Assembly (NCBI GenBank): GCA_963575745.1
Contig: CAUYUJ010015263.1
Span: 280,044-344,043, forward strand
Direction of reading: 5' to 3'
From: Prorocentrum cordatum
Lineage: Eukaryota > Sar > Dinophyceae > Prorocentrales > Prorocentraceae
DNA length: 64,000 nt
Shown here piece by piece: positions 12,441 through 25,376 of the stretch. Each line of letters begins with the position of its first letter. Within the stretch, counting starts at the first letter, position 1. The position numbers were made by a program, and so were the translations under genes. The notes beneath the pieces are model-generated. The model was given only the letters and a program-made list of their open reading frames with translations. It was not told where the DNA came from and did not search any database.

Positions 12441-15400
12441 CAGAGCACGGGGAGCGCTTTCCCTCCCTCCTCCTCCGCCTCGTCCTTCTCCCGCCCCCAC
12501 CACAAGAAAGAGTACAAGGAGGCGGGAGGAAGGAGGAACAGGGGAGATATGCGGGGGCAGGCGGAAACACGCCTGTGGATGCAACAGACGAACGCGCCTG
12601 ATCATTCTGAACCGATAAGGCGTGCACCAGCTCTGTAGCTGTCCTGTATCTCGAGTTAAGTCCAATATACCGAGAGCGCGTACCAAGATGACTCGAAACG
12701 GCCGATCCCGCGGTGTGCTTTTTGGCAGTAAAAGATACCCGATCGAGCTGAGATCAGAATGGCGAGCGGGAACAAGATCGAATATCACCAAAAGAATACT
12801 AGAGCTCAAACGAATTGAGAAATTTCGAGAACAAAATTTTCAACCGACCAAAAATCACCAAAAGGTCCGTCGAGATTTTTCTTGCCAGCTCTCCAGCGCC
12901 CCGGAACTGGCGCCGGCTGTAAACCGTCAACCTGGCTACCGCCGGGAACCTCGTAGAGCTCCTTCCACGCGTGAGGCTGCTGATAGTCGAAAGAGAGAGC
13001 TTCCGGAGGCATTTCTCGAACAATTGAACATTGAGATTTTTGATTTCGAGATGAAGTCGGTTCCGCCAAGTGTTTCGATAGTAAATGTGCGCCTAAAGAG
13101 CTCATACTGGGAACAAGCGGTAAACCGTCAACCAGGTTACCGCCGGGCACCTCGTAGAGCTCTTTTCTTGCACAGTGCTCCTCGAAACACATGCAGGAAG
13201 CTTCTGAAGCGAGAGACGAAAAACTCGAAAAATCAGGATTTGTCGGTTTTCATCCAAACTCGGTTGCTCCAAATGTTTTGATAGTAATACTGCACCTACG
13301 GACCTGAGAATTTGACTGGCAGACGCGGCATAACCCACTTTAGGAGCGAAAAATCTGGCTTCTCAAAATGAATTCTCAAATATCTTTCAAATCTTAGCAA
13401 AACCGACCGAAAGTTGTCACATTGTCTCTTCTCGTCGGGTCGACCAACTAGCTCAGCCCCGCGCCGGAATTCCTCTAGCTCATCGCCGACGAAGAGCTCT
13501 ACGAGGTATTAAGACGCAGAGGCCCTCATAGTCGTTTACAGGTGCGAAGAATCTGGTTTCTCAAAATAAGTGGTCAAATATCTTTCAAATCTTGGCAAAA
13601 CCACCCAAACTGAGCGCCGGCGGTAAACCGTCAACCTTTCTTACCGCCCGGGGACTCATAGAGCTTCCTGACAATATATAATGTGGAAAAAATGCAGAGA
13701 ACGAAATGTTTTCAGCCCAAGCGATTTCAGACCTCTCGATGCAACAGCCGAACGCCCCCGATGCTTCTGGATTGTCTTCTTTACGAGCTCTGTAGCTCTC
13801 CTACAGCCCGAGTTACGTGCGTAAATCGACAGCACCTCTCAAGATGACTCTAACAAAGCGAAGAGCTTGGCAATCCAGCTCGAGTATCAAACCGAGTTCA
13901 GACCTCTGAATGCGACAGGCGGACGCGTCTGATCTCTACGAATCGACTCCTGCGATTACCAGCCCTGCAGCCGCCCTACAGCCCGAGTGACGTGCGTAAA
14001 TCGACAGCACCTCTCATGCTCACTCGAAAAATACAATTGTTTCGCGGACTAGTTCGGCCAGAGAGTTCCGAGCTCTGGATTCGACAGGCGGACGCGCCTG
14101 ATGTCTTCAAATCGATTCATGTGACCACCAGCACTGTAGCCCCCCCCTCCCCCCCAGCCCGAGTTAAGTGCAGAAAACCGAGAGCACTTCTCAAGATGAC
14201 TCGAACAATACGAATAGTTTCGCGATTCTAGATCGAGCGGCAGACCGAGTTCAGAGCTATCGAGTCAACAGACCATGCGACTGATGATTCTGAAGCGGTT
14301 TCTGTAAGCATCAGCTCTGTAGCTGCCCTATAGCTCGAGTTAAGTACAGAATACCGAGAGCACCTATCAAGGTGACTCGAATAATACGAATGGATTTGCG
14401 GACCTAGCTCGGCTAGCAGACCGAGTTCAGACCTCTAGATTGATCAGGCAAACGCGCCTGATCATTCTGAATCGATTAGCTGTGCTTACCAGCTCTGTAG
14501 CTGTCCTGAAGCTCGAGTTATCTTCAGAAAACCGTCATCGCGTGTCAAGATGACTTGAAACAGCCGATCCCGAGTGCCTGCTTTTTGGAAATAAAAGGTA
14601 CCCGATCGAGCTGAGATCAAGATGGCGAGCGGGAATGAGATCGAATAGAGCTCAAACGAATTCTTGAATTTCGAGAACAAAACGCCGGGAACCGGCGGTA
14701 AACCGTCAACCAGGCTACCGCCGGACACCTCGTAGAGCTCTTTTGTTGCACAGCGCTCCTCGGACCACATGAAGGAAGTCCACTGGTCGCCGGCGGTAAA
14801 CCGTCAACCTTCCTTGCCGGGAGACTCGTAGAGCTTCCTGAAAATATATAATGCCGGAAAAAATTGCAGAGAACGAATAGTTTTTCAGCCCAAGCGATTT
14901 CAGACCTCTCGATGCAACAGCCGAACGCCCCGATGCCTCTGGATTGTCTTATGTGCGAGCTCTCTGCCTACAGCCCGAGTTACGTGCGTAAATCGACAGC
15001 GTCTCAAGATAACTCGAACAATACGAATAGTTTGGCAAACCTAGCTCGAGTATCGGACCGAGTTCAGATCTATGAATGCGACAGGCGGACTCGTCTGATG
15101 TCTTTAACGATTCCTGTGACCACCAGCCCTGCAGCCCCCCAACAGCCCGAGTTAAGTGCAGAAAACCGACAGCACCTCTCAGGATGACTCGAACAATACA
15201 AATAGTTTCGCGGGCCTAGTTCAGGCAACAGACCGAGTTCGGAGCTCTGAATTGACAGACGACGCGCCTGATGTCTCCAAATCGATTCCTGTGACTACCA
15301 GCACTATGCCCGCCCGACAGCCCGAGTTAATTAAGTACAGAAAACCGACAGCACCTCTCAAGATAACTCAAACAATACGAATAGTTTCCTGATTCTAGAT

Positions 15401-17192
15401 CGGGCAGCAAACCGAGTTCAGAGCTCTGCATTGAACAAACGAGAGCGACTGATCATTTTGAATGATTTTCTCTAAGTATCAGCTCTCTAGCTGTCATATA
15501 GCTCGAGTTAAGTGCAGAAAACCGAGAGCACCTGTCAAGATTACTCGGATAATACGAATAGCTTTGCGGACCTAGCTCGGCTAGCAGGCCGAGTTCAGAC
15601 CTCTGAGTGCAACAGACGAACGAGCCTGATCATTCTGAATCGATGAGGTGTGCTTACCCGCTCTGTAACTGTCCTCTATCTCGAGTTAAGTCCAATATAC
15701 CGAGAGCGCGTATCAAGATGACTCGAAACGGCCGATCCCGCCAATGTGCTTTTTGGCAGTAAAAGGTACCCGATCGAGCTGAGATCAAGATGGCGAGCGG
15801 GAATAAGATCGAATATCACGGGAAACTTGGTAGCGTCCACTGAGCGCCGGCGGTAAACCGTCAACCTTTGTTACCGCCGGGGGACTCGTAGAGCTTCCAG
15901 ACAACATATAATGTCAAAAAAATACACCGAAAAAATAGTTTTTCAGCCCAAGCAATTTCAAACCTCTCGGATGCAACAGCCGAACGCCCCCGATGCTTCT
16001 GGATTGTCTTCTGTACGAGCTCTGTAGCTCTCCTACAGCCCGACTTACGTGCGTAAATCGACAGCACCTCAAGATGACTCGAACAATACGAATAGTTTGG
16101 CAAACCTAGCTCGAGTATCAGACCGAGTTCAGACATCTCAATGCAACAGGCGGACGCGCCTGATGTCTCTGAATCGATTCCAATCATTACCAGCCCGCCC
16201 GAGTTAAGTGCAGAAAATCGAAAGCACCTCTGAAGATGACTCGAACAATACGAATAGTTTCGCGGACCTAGCTCGGGCAGCAGGCCGAGTTCAGGGCTCT
16301 GAATGCGACAGATGGACGCGGCTGATGTCTCCGAATCGATTCCAGAGATTACCAACCCTGCAGCCCACCAACAGCCCGAGTTAAGTGCAGGAACCGACAG
16401 CACCTCTCAGGATGAATCGAACAATACGAATAGTTTCGCGGACCTAGTTCGGGCAGCAGACAGAGTTCGGAGCTCTGGATTCGAAAGGCGGACGCGCCTG
16501 ATCCGAATCGATTCCAGTGATTACCAGCCATGCAGCCCCCCAACAGCCTGAGTTGAGTGCAGAGAACCGACAGCATCTCTCAAGATAACTCGAACAATAC
16601 GAATAGTTTCGCGATTCTAGATCGGGCAGCAGACGGAGTTCAGAGCTCTGGATTCAACAGACAACGGCCACTGATGGTTCTAAATCAGATTCTGTACGTA
16701 TCAGCTGTGTAGCTGTCCTGTAGCTCGACTTAAGTACAGAAAACCGAGAGCGTCTGTCAAGATGACTCGAATAATACGAATAGGTTTGCGGACCTAGCTC
16801 GGCTAGCAGACTGAGTTCAGACCTCTGGGTTCAACAGCGAACGCGACTGATCATTCTGAATCGATTGGCTGTGCTGAACAGCTCTGTAGCTGTCCTGAAG
16901 CTCGAGTTATATTGAGAAAACCGACAGCGCGTATCAAGATGACTCGAAACAGTCGATCCCCCCTGTGTGCTTTTTGGTAGTAAAAGGTACCCGATCGAGC
17001 TGAGATGAAGATGGCGAGCGGGAATAAGATCGAATATCATGAGAAGAAATACTAGAGCTGAAACGACTTGTTGAATTTCGAGAACCAAATTTTCAACCGA
17101 CCAAAAGTCACCAAAAGGTCCGTCGAGGTTTTTCTTGCCAACTAGCTCTCCAGCGCCCCGGAATTACTCTTAAGCTTCCAGCAATACTGGCG

Positions 17193-17225
17193 CCGGCGGT
17201 GAACCGTCAACCTGGTCACCGCCGG
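17193..17225. repeat. Conserved hairpin, GGTGA/TCACC form (representative)
   Basis: A 10 bp perfect stem, CCGGCGGTGA pairing with TCACCGCCGG, has a 13-base loop reading accgtcaacctgg. Other copies of this form start at 17,979, 19,802, 24,291, 24,628, 26,565, 30,665 and 34,747. Confidence 0.9.
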
Positions 17226-18653
17226 GAACCTCGTAGAGCTCCTTACACGGGTGAGAGTGCTTAGAATCGACAGAGAGAGCTTCTCGAAGCATTTCGCGAA
17301 AAAGGCAAAATTGATTTGTTTTATGTCGATATGAAATTGGTTCCGCCAAGTGTTTCGATAGTAAGTGTAAGACGCAGAGGCCTTTATAATCGTTCGCAGG
17401 TGCGAAAAATCTGCTTTCTCAAAATGAATTGTCAAATATCTTTCAAATCTTAGCAACACCGACCGAAAGTTGTCACATTGTCTCTTCTGGTCGGGTCGGC
17501 CAACTAGCTCCACCCCGCGCCGGAATTCCTCTAGCTCATCGATGCCGAAGAGCTCTACGAAGTAACTTGCTAAGGGAAGCTCTACGAGTTATTTGGTAGC
17601 GTCCACTTGGTAGCGTCCAAAACCCGGAGAGCGACTGGGAACCGGCGGTAAACCGTCAACCAAGTTACCGCGGGGACCCTCGTAGATCTCTTGTCTCACT
17701 CCGCGCTTCTCGAAACACATGAAGGGAGCTTCTGGAGCGAAAACAACAAAATCAAAAAATCACGTTTTTCTGTTTTTATCCAACGTCGGTTCCCCCAAGT
17801 GTTTTGATAGTAATACTGCACCTACGGACCTGAAAATTTACTGGCGGACGCGCCATAGCCCACTACAGGTGCGAAAACTCTGCTTCCTCAAAATGAAATG
17901 TCAAATATCTTTAAATTTTTCGCAAAACCATCCAAAAGTTACCACTTTGTCCTTTCTGGCCGGGTCGGCGAACTGGCTCCGGCGGTGAACCGTCAACCTG
18001 GTCACCGCCGGGAACCTCGTAGAGCTCCTTTCACCCGTAGGAGTGCTCAGAGTCGAAAGAGAGAGCTTTTGGAAGCATTTCTCGAAAAGAAGAAAAAATA
18101 ATTTTTTCCGTGTCGACATGAAGATGGTTCCGCCAAGTGTTTTGATAGTAAAAGTGCGCCTACAGAGCTCATACTAAGACAGGGAGGCCCTCATAGTCGT
18201 TTACAGGTGCGAAAAATCTGCTTTCTCAAAATGAATTGTCAAATATCTTTCAAAACATTGCAAAACCACCCAAAAGTTACCACTTTGTCCTTTCTGGCCG
18301 GGTCGACCAACTGGCGCCGGCGGTGAACCGTCAACCTGGACACCGCCGGGAACCTCGTAGAGCTCATTTCACGCGTAAGAGTGCTCGGAGTCGAAAGAGA
18401 GAGCTTCTGGAAGCATTTCTCGAAAAAAAAGAAAAATGATTTTTTCGTGTCGACATGAAGATGGTTCCGCCAAGTGTTTTGATAGTAAAAGTGCGCCTAC
18501 AGAGCTCATACTAAGACAGAGAGGCCCTCATAGTCGTTTACAGGTGCGAAAAATCTGCTTTCTCAAAATGAATTGTCAAAAATCTTTCAAAACATTGCAA
18601 AACCACCCAAAAGTTACCCTTTGTCCTTTCTGGCCGGGTCGACCAACTGGGCG

Positions 18654-18686
18654 CCGGCGGTAAACCGTCAACCTTCCTTACCGCCG
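18654..18686. repeat. Conserved hairpin, GGTAA/TTACC form (representative)
   Basis: A 10 bp perfect stem, CCGGCGGTAA pairing with TTACCGCCGG, has a loop accgtcaaccttcc. Relative to the other subfamily both arms have changed together, so pairing is kept. Other copies start at 10,500, 11,635, 15,847, 20,139 and 33,658. Confidence 0.9.
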
Positions 18687-21600
18687 GGGGACTCGTAGAG
18701 CTTCCTGAGCATATATAATGTCGAAAAAAATTGGAGAGAACGAATAGTTCTTCATCCAAAACGATTTCAGACCTCTCGATGCAAAAGCCAAACGCCCTTC
18801 ATGCTTCTGGACCGTTTTCTGTGCGCACGAGCTCCGTAGCTCTCCTACAGCCCGAGTTACGTGCGAAAATGTACAGCACCTCTCAAGATCACTCGAACAA
18901 TACAAATAGTTTCGCGAATCTAGCTCGAGTATCAGACCGAGTTCAGACATCTGAATGCAGCAGGCGGACGCGCCTGATGTCTCCGAATCGATTCCTGTGA
19001 TGACCAGCTGCAGACCGTTACAGCCCGAGTTAAATGCAGAAAATCGACAGCACCTCTGAAGATGACTCGAACAATACGAATAGTTTCGCGGACCTAGCTC
19101 GGGCAGCAGGCCGAGTTGAGGGCTCTGAATGCGACAGGTGGACGCGACTGATGTCTCTCAATCGATTCCAGTGATTACCAACCCTGCAGCCCCTTACAGC
19201 TCGAGTTAAGTGCAAAAAACGGACAGCACCTCTCAAGATGACTCGACGAATACGAATAGTTTTGCGAACCTAGCTCGGGCAGCACACCGAGTTCTGAGCT
19301 CTAGATTCGGCAGCCGAACGCGCCTGATATCTTCAAATCGATTCCTGTGAGTACGAGCCCTGTAGCCCCCTACAGCTCGAGTTAAGTGCAGAAAATTGTC
19401 AGCACCTCTCAGGACGACTCCAACAACACGAATAGTTTCGCGGATCTAGCTCGGGCAGCAGACCGAGTTCAGACCCCTAGATTGAACAGACGAACGCGTC
19501 TGATGATTCGCAATCGATTTCTGCGAGAATGAGCTCTGTAGCTGCCCTAATACCGACAACGCGTATCAAGATGACTCGAAACAGCCGATCCCGCCGCGAT
19601 GCTTTTTTGCAGAAATATTTACCCGATCGAGCTGAGATTAAGATGACAAGCGGGAATAAGATCGAATATGGTCAGAAAAAATACTAGAGCTCAAACGAAT
19701 TGTTGAATTTCGAGAACAAAATTTTCAACCGACCAAAAGTCAGCAAAAGGTCCGTCGAGATTTTTCTTGCCAACTAGCTCTCCAGCGCGCCGGAACTAGC
19801 GCCGGCGGTGAACCGTCAACCTGGTCACCGCCGGGAACCTCGTAGAGCTCATTTCACGCGTAAGAGTGCTCGGAGTCGAAAGAGAGAGCTTCTCGAAGCA
19901 TTTCTCGGAAAAAAGAAAAATTGATTTTTTCGTGTCAACATGAAGATGGTTCCGCCAAGTGTTTTGATAGTAAAAGTGCGCCTACAGAGCTCATACTAAG
20001 ACAGAGAGGCCCTCATAGTCGTTTACAGGTGCGAAAAATCTGCTTTCTCAAAATGAAATGTCAAATATCTTTCAACAAATTGCAAAACCACCCAAAAGTT
20101 ACCACTTTGTCCTTTCTGGCCGGGTCGACCAATGGGCGCCGGCGGTAAACCGTCAACCTTCGTTACCGCCGGGGGACTCGCAGAGCTTCCTGACAACATA
20201 TAATGTCGAAAAAAATTACACCGAAAAAATAGTTTTTCAGCCCAAGCAATTTCAGACCTCTCGGATGCAACAGCCGAACGCCCCCAATGCTTCTAGATTG
20301 TCTTCTGTACGAGCTCTGTAGCTCTCCTACAGCCCGAGCTACGTGCGTAAATTGACAGGACCTCTCAAGATGCCTCGAACAATACGAATAGTTTGCAACA
20401 GGCCGACGCGTCTGATGTCTCTGAATCGATTCCTGTGATTACAAGCCCTGCAGCCCCCCTACAGGCCCGAGTTAAGTGCAGGAAACCGACAGCACCTCTC
20501 AGGATGACTCGAACAAGACGAATAGTTTCGAGGACCTAGCTCGAGCAGCAGACCGAGTTCGGAGCTCTGGAATCGAAAGCCGGACGCACCTGATGTCTCC
20601 GAATCGATTCCAGTGATTACCAGCCATGCAGCCCCCCTACAGCCCGAGTTAAGTGCAGGAAACCGACAGCACCTCTCAGGATGACTCGAATAATACGAAT
20701 AGTTTCGCGATTCCAGATCGGGCAGCAGACCGAGTTCACAGCTCTCGATTCAACAGACAACGGCCACTGATGATTCTGGACCAGATTCTGTACGCATGAG
20801 CTCTGTAGCTGTCCTATAGCTCGAGTTAAGTACAGAAAACCGAGAGCGTCCGTCAAGATGACTCGAATAATACGAATAGGTTTGCGGACCTAGCTCGGCT
20901 AGCAGACCGAGTTCAGACCTCTGGGTTGATCAGGCGAACGCGCCTCATCATTCTGAATCGATTAGCTGTGCTTACCAGCTCTGTAGCTGTCCTGACACTC
21001 GAGTTATCTTGAGAAAACCGTCACCGCGTATCAAGATGACTCGAAACGGCCGATCCCGCCTGCCTGCTTTTTGGCAGTAAAAGGTACCCGATCGAGCTAA
21101 GATCCAGATGACGAGCGGGAATAAGATCGAATATCATGGGAAAAAATACTAGAGCTCAAACGAAATGTTGAATTTCGAGAACAAAATTTCCAACCGACCA
21201 AAAGTCATCAAAAGGTCCGTCGAGATTTTTCCTGCAACTAGCTCTCCAGCGCGCCGGAACTGGCGCCGGCGGTGAACCGTCACCCTGGTCACCGCCGGGA
21301 ACCTCGTAGAGCTCATTTCACGCGTAAGAGTGCTTGGAGTCGAAAGAGAGAGCTTCTGGAAGCATTTCTCGAACAAAAGAAATATTGATTTTTTCGTGTC
21401 GACATGAAGATGGTTCTGCCAAGTGTTTTGATAGTAAAAACGCGCTTACAGAGCTCATACTAAGACAGAGAGGCCCTCATAGTCGTTTACCAAAAATCTG
21501 CTTTCTCAAAATGAATTGTCAAATATCTTTCAAAAAATTGCAAAACCACCCAAAAGTTACCACTTTGTCCTTTCTGCCCGGGTCGACCAACTAGCCCCCC

Positions 21601-22592
21601 CCCGTGCCGGAATTCCTCTAGCTCATCGATGCCGAAGAGCAACTAGCTCTCCAGCGCGCCGGAATTACTCTTAAGCTTCCAGCAACAACTTGCTAAGGGT
21701 CGACCAACTAGCTCCACCCCGCGACGGAATTCCTCTAGCTCATCGATGCCGAAGAGCTCTACGAGGTACTGGCGCCGGCGGTGAACCGTCAACCTGGTAA
21801 CTGCCGGGAATCTCGTAGAGCTCCTTTGCCCATAATTGAAGCAGAACTTCAAAGTTGATTTTATTCTAATCTTATTTCATATTCTTGATGTTAATATGAG
21901 GTCAGGTTCTTGGCTTCGCTCAGAAGAATTTTTCGACGGAATGAGCTGAGAATTCGAGGGGCAACTTCTATGATACGAAGCTTCGCTCTGCGCACTTATC
22001 AGCCCAAACTGGCGCCGGCGGTGCACCGTCAACCTGGTCACCACCGGGAACCTCGTAGAGCTCCTTTTCACGCGTGAGAGTGCTCAGAGTCGAAAGAGAG
22101 AGCTTCTCGGGGCATTTCTCGAAAAAGGCAAAAATTATGTTTTATTATGTCGGCATGAAGTTAGTTCCGCCAAGTATTTTGATAGTAAAAGTGCGCCTAG
22201 AGAGCTCATATTAAGACAGAGAGGCCGTCATAATCGTTTACAGGTGCGAAAAATCTGCTTGTTCAAAATGAATTGTCAAATATCTTGCAAATATTCGCGA
22301 AACCACCGAAAAGTTATCACTTTGTCCTTTCTGGTCGGGTGGGCCAACTAGCTCCACCCCGCGCTGGAATTCCTCTAGCTCATCGATGCCGAAGAGCTCT
22401 AAAGGGTACAAATGGTTAGAACTGCAAAATCGGCTGAGCCAGGCTGCGGATGGTATGATCGCGTCCCTTTTCAAAATCTCGCCAACTAGCTCCACCCTGT
22501 CGCCGAATTCCTCTAGCTCTGTTACCATCAGAGCTCCACGAGGTATTACTCTTAAGCTTCCAGCAACTAGCTAAGGGAAGCTCTACGAGTTA

Positions 22593-22736
22593 CTAGCTCC
22601 ACCCCGCGCCGGAATTCCTCTAGCTCATCGATGCCGAAGAGCTCTCCGAGGTACTAGCTCCACCCCGCGCCGGAATTCCTCTAGCTCATCGGTGCCGAAG
22701 AGCTCTACGAGGTACTAGCTGCACCCCGCGCCGGAA
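22593..22736. repeat. 61 bp tandem unit, three copies ending at an inversion
   Basis: Copies start at 22,593, 22,654 and 22,715. The third stops after gcgccggaa and the sequence turns into the reverse complement of the same unit, so the array ends in a head-to-head palindrome. Confidence 0.85.
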
Positions 22737-23040
22737 TACCTCGTAGAGCTCTTCGGCATCGATGAGCTAGAGGAATTCCGGCGCGGGGTGGAGCTAGTTG
22801 GCCGACCCGGCCGGAAAGGACAAAGTGGTAACTTTTGGGTGGTTTTGCATTTGTTCAAAGATATTTGACAATTCATTTTGAGAAAGCAGATTTTTCGCAC
22901 CTGTAAACGACTATGAGGGCCTCTCTGTCTTAGTATGAGCTCTGTAGGCGCACTTTTACTATCAAAACACTTGGCGGAACCATCTTCATGTCGACGCGAA
23001 AACAAATCATTTTTTTCTTTTTCGAGAAATGCTTCCAGAC
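22737..23040 (-). repeat. Single inverted module
   Basis: About 300 bp read in the opposite direction to every neighbour. Its reverse complement matches the ~340 bp module seen at 17,979-18,650 (for example tcatactaagacagagaggc and caaaatgaattgtcaaatat). It starts at the 22,737 palindrome and ends where a plus-oriented hairpin begins at 23,047. No gene is seen. Confidence 0.85.
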
Positions 23041-25142
23041 TGGGCGCCGGCGGTAAACCGTCAACCTTGGTTACCGCAGGGGGACTCGTAGAGCTTCCTG
23101 ACAACATATAATGTCGAAAAAAAATCACATAAAAATTAATTTTTCAGCCCAAGGAATTTCAAACCTCTCGGATGCAAGAGCCGAACGCCCGATGCTTTTG
23201 GATTGTCTTCTGCACGGGCTCTGTAGCTCTCCTACAGCCCGAGTTACGTGCCTGAATCGACAGCACCTCCCAAGATCACTCGAACAATACGAATAGTTTG
23301 GCAAATCTAGCTCGAGTACCGAGTTCAGACCTCTGCATGCGACAAGCGGACGCGTCTGATGTCTCTGAATCGATGCCTGTGATTACCAGCCCTGCAGCCC
23401 CCCTACAGCCCGAGCTAAGTGCAGGACACCGACAGCACCTCTCAGGATAACTCGAACAATATGAATAGCTTCGCGGACCTAGTTCGGGCAGCAGGCAAAA
23501 ATTGGAGCTCTGGATTCGACAGGCGGACGCGCCTGATGTCTCTGATTCCAGTGATTACCAGCCATGCAGCCCCCCTACAGCCCGAATTAAGTGCGGAGAA
23601 CCGACGGCATCTCTCAAGAAGACTCGAACAATACGAAGAGTTTCGTGATTCTAGATCGGGCAGCAGACCGAGTTGAGAGCTCTCGATTCAACTGACAACG
23701 GCCACTGATGATCAGAATCAGATTCTGTACGTATCAACTCTGTAGCTGACCTGTAGCTCGAGTTAAGTACAGAAAACCGAGAGCGTCTGTCAAGATGACT
23801 CGAATAATACGAATAGTTTTGCGGACCTAGCTCGGCTAGCAGACCGAGTTCAGACCTCTGGGTTCAACAGGCAAACGCGTCTGATCATTCTGAATCGATT
23901 AGCTGTGCTTACCATCCCTGTGGCTGTTCTGAAGCTCGAGAAATCTTGAGAAAACCGACAGCACGTATCAAGATCTCTCGAAACAGTCGATCCCGCCGGG
24001 ACGCTTTTTGGCAGTAAAAGATACCCGATCGAGCTGAGATCAAGATGGCGAGCGGGAATAAGATCGAATATCACAGAAAAAAATTCTAGAGCTCTAACGA
24101 ATTGTTGAATTTCGAGAACAAAATTTTCAGCCACCAAAAGTCACCAAAAGGTCCGTCGAGATTTTTCTTGCCAACTAGCTCCCCAGCGCCCCGGAATTAC
24201 TCTTGAGCTCCCAGCAACAGCTTGCTAAGGGAAGCTCTACGAGTTAAGCTCTCTCTTTCGACTCCGAGCATTCTTACGCGTGAACTTGCGCCGGCGGTGA
24301 ACCGTCAACCTGGTCACCGCCGGGAATCTCGTAGAGCCCCTTGAACGCGTAGAATGCTCAGATTCAAAGCAGTCCGCTTCTCAGAGCATTTCCAGAAAAA
24401 CATCATATTTGCATTTCTCGGTGTTAACGTGATGTCGGTTCCTCCAAGTGTTTGGATAGTAAAACTGTCTCGAAAGAGCTGAGCTGCTCGCAGAATAAAT
24501 TTGAGATACCAATGCTCGGAGTGAAAATCTGCTCTCTCAAAATGAATTGTCGAATATCTTTCAAATCTTAGCAAAACCGACCCAAAGTTACCACATTGTC
24601 CTTTCTGGCCGGGCCGATCAACTGGCGCCGGCGGTGAACCGTCAACCTGGTCACCGCCGGGAACCTCGTAGAGCTCCTTTCACGCGTAAGAGTGCTCAGA
24701 GTCGAAAGAGAGAACTTCTGGAAGCATTTCTCTAAGAAGAGAAAAACTGATTTTTTTTCGTGTCGACATGAAGATGGTTGCTCCAAGTGTTTTGATAGTA
24801 AAAGTGCGCCTACAGAGCTCATATTAAGACAGAGAGGCCCTCATACGCGTTAACAGGTGCGAAAAATCTGCTCCCTCAAAATGAATTGTCAAATTTCTTT
24901 CATTTTTTTCGCAAAACCACCCAAAAGTTATCACTTTGTCCTTTCTGGCCGGGTCGACCAACTAGCTCCACCCCGCGCCGGAATTCCTCTAGCTCATCGA
25001 CGCCGAAGAGCTCTACGAGGCACTGGCTCCAGCCCGCACCGGAATTCCTCCAGCTCATCGATAACGAAGAGATCTACGAGGAAACTTGGCAGCGTCCAAA
25101 ACCCGAATAGCAAAGAGAATGTCGGAGACGGGGAATCTTTCC
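23041..25142. repeat. Mosaic of hairpin-headed modules
   Basis: Modules are headed by hairpins at 23,047, 24,291 and 24,628, plus a 61 bp pair at 24,962/25,023. A ~40 bp inverted scrap of the GGTGA-type module (agctctctctttcgactccg) lies at about 24,245-24,285. No gene is seen. Confidence 0.75.
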
Positions 25143-25376
25143 TGGAGAGCCGCGTCTGCCAGTTAAATTTTCAGGCCTGTAGCTGCAATATCACTATCAA
25201 AAGACTTGCAGGAACCGATTTGGGATAGAAACCGAAAAATCGTGATCTTTCGAGTTTTTTGGCTCTCGCTTTAGCAGCTTTCTTGATGTCTTTCGAAGAG
25301 CGCTGTGCAAGAAAAGAGCTCTACGAGCTGCCCGGCGGTAACCTGGTTGACGGTTTACCGCCGGTTCCCATTCCCC
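25143..25376 (-). repeat. Inverted module with inverted hairpin
   Basis: The hairpin appears reversed here (ccggcggtaacctggttgac… at 25,332-25,364). The DNA before it is the reverse complement of a module of the 7,800-7,980 type, including the cagctctttt / catcaagaaag and caagtcttttgatagt phrases. Confidence 0.75.

Larger units (their letters stand above)
12441..22592. repeat. Mosaic of hairpin-headed modules
   Basis: Two hairpin subfamilies alternate. Those with GGTGA/TCACC arms head ~340 bp modules with near-tandem copies at 17,979 and 18,317 and others at 17,193, 19,802, 21,266 and 22,015. Those with GGTAA/TTACC arms head the longer satellite-bearing modules at 13,617, 15,847, 18,654 and 20,139. 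Further copies start at 12,913, 13,117, 14,692, 14,790, 17,642 and 21,775. No gene is seen anywhere in the stretch. Confidence 0.8.

Noticed and set aside
12441-12560. Possible purine/pyrimidine mirror or triplex element
   Set aside because: The arms are only loosely complementary and the stretch is short. Skew alone is not enough.
1-16000. tRNA-derived SINE reading of the tagctcgagtagca / gagttcagacc phrases
   Set aside because: The two phrases resemble pol III A and B boxes, but they are only about 17 bp apart and the B box has a mismatch. The spacing is wrong for a tRNA promoter.
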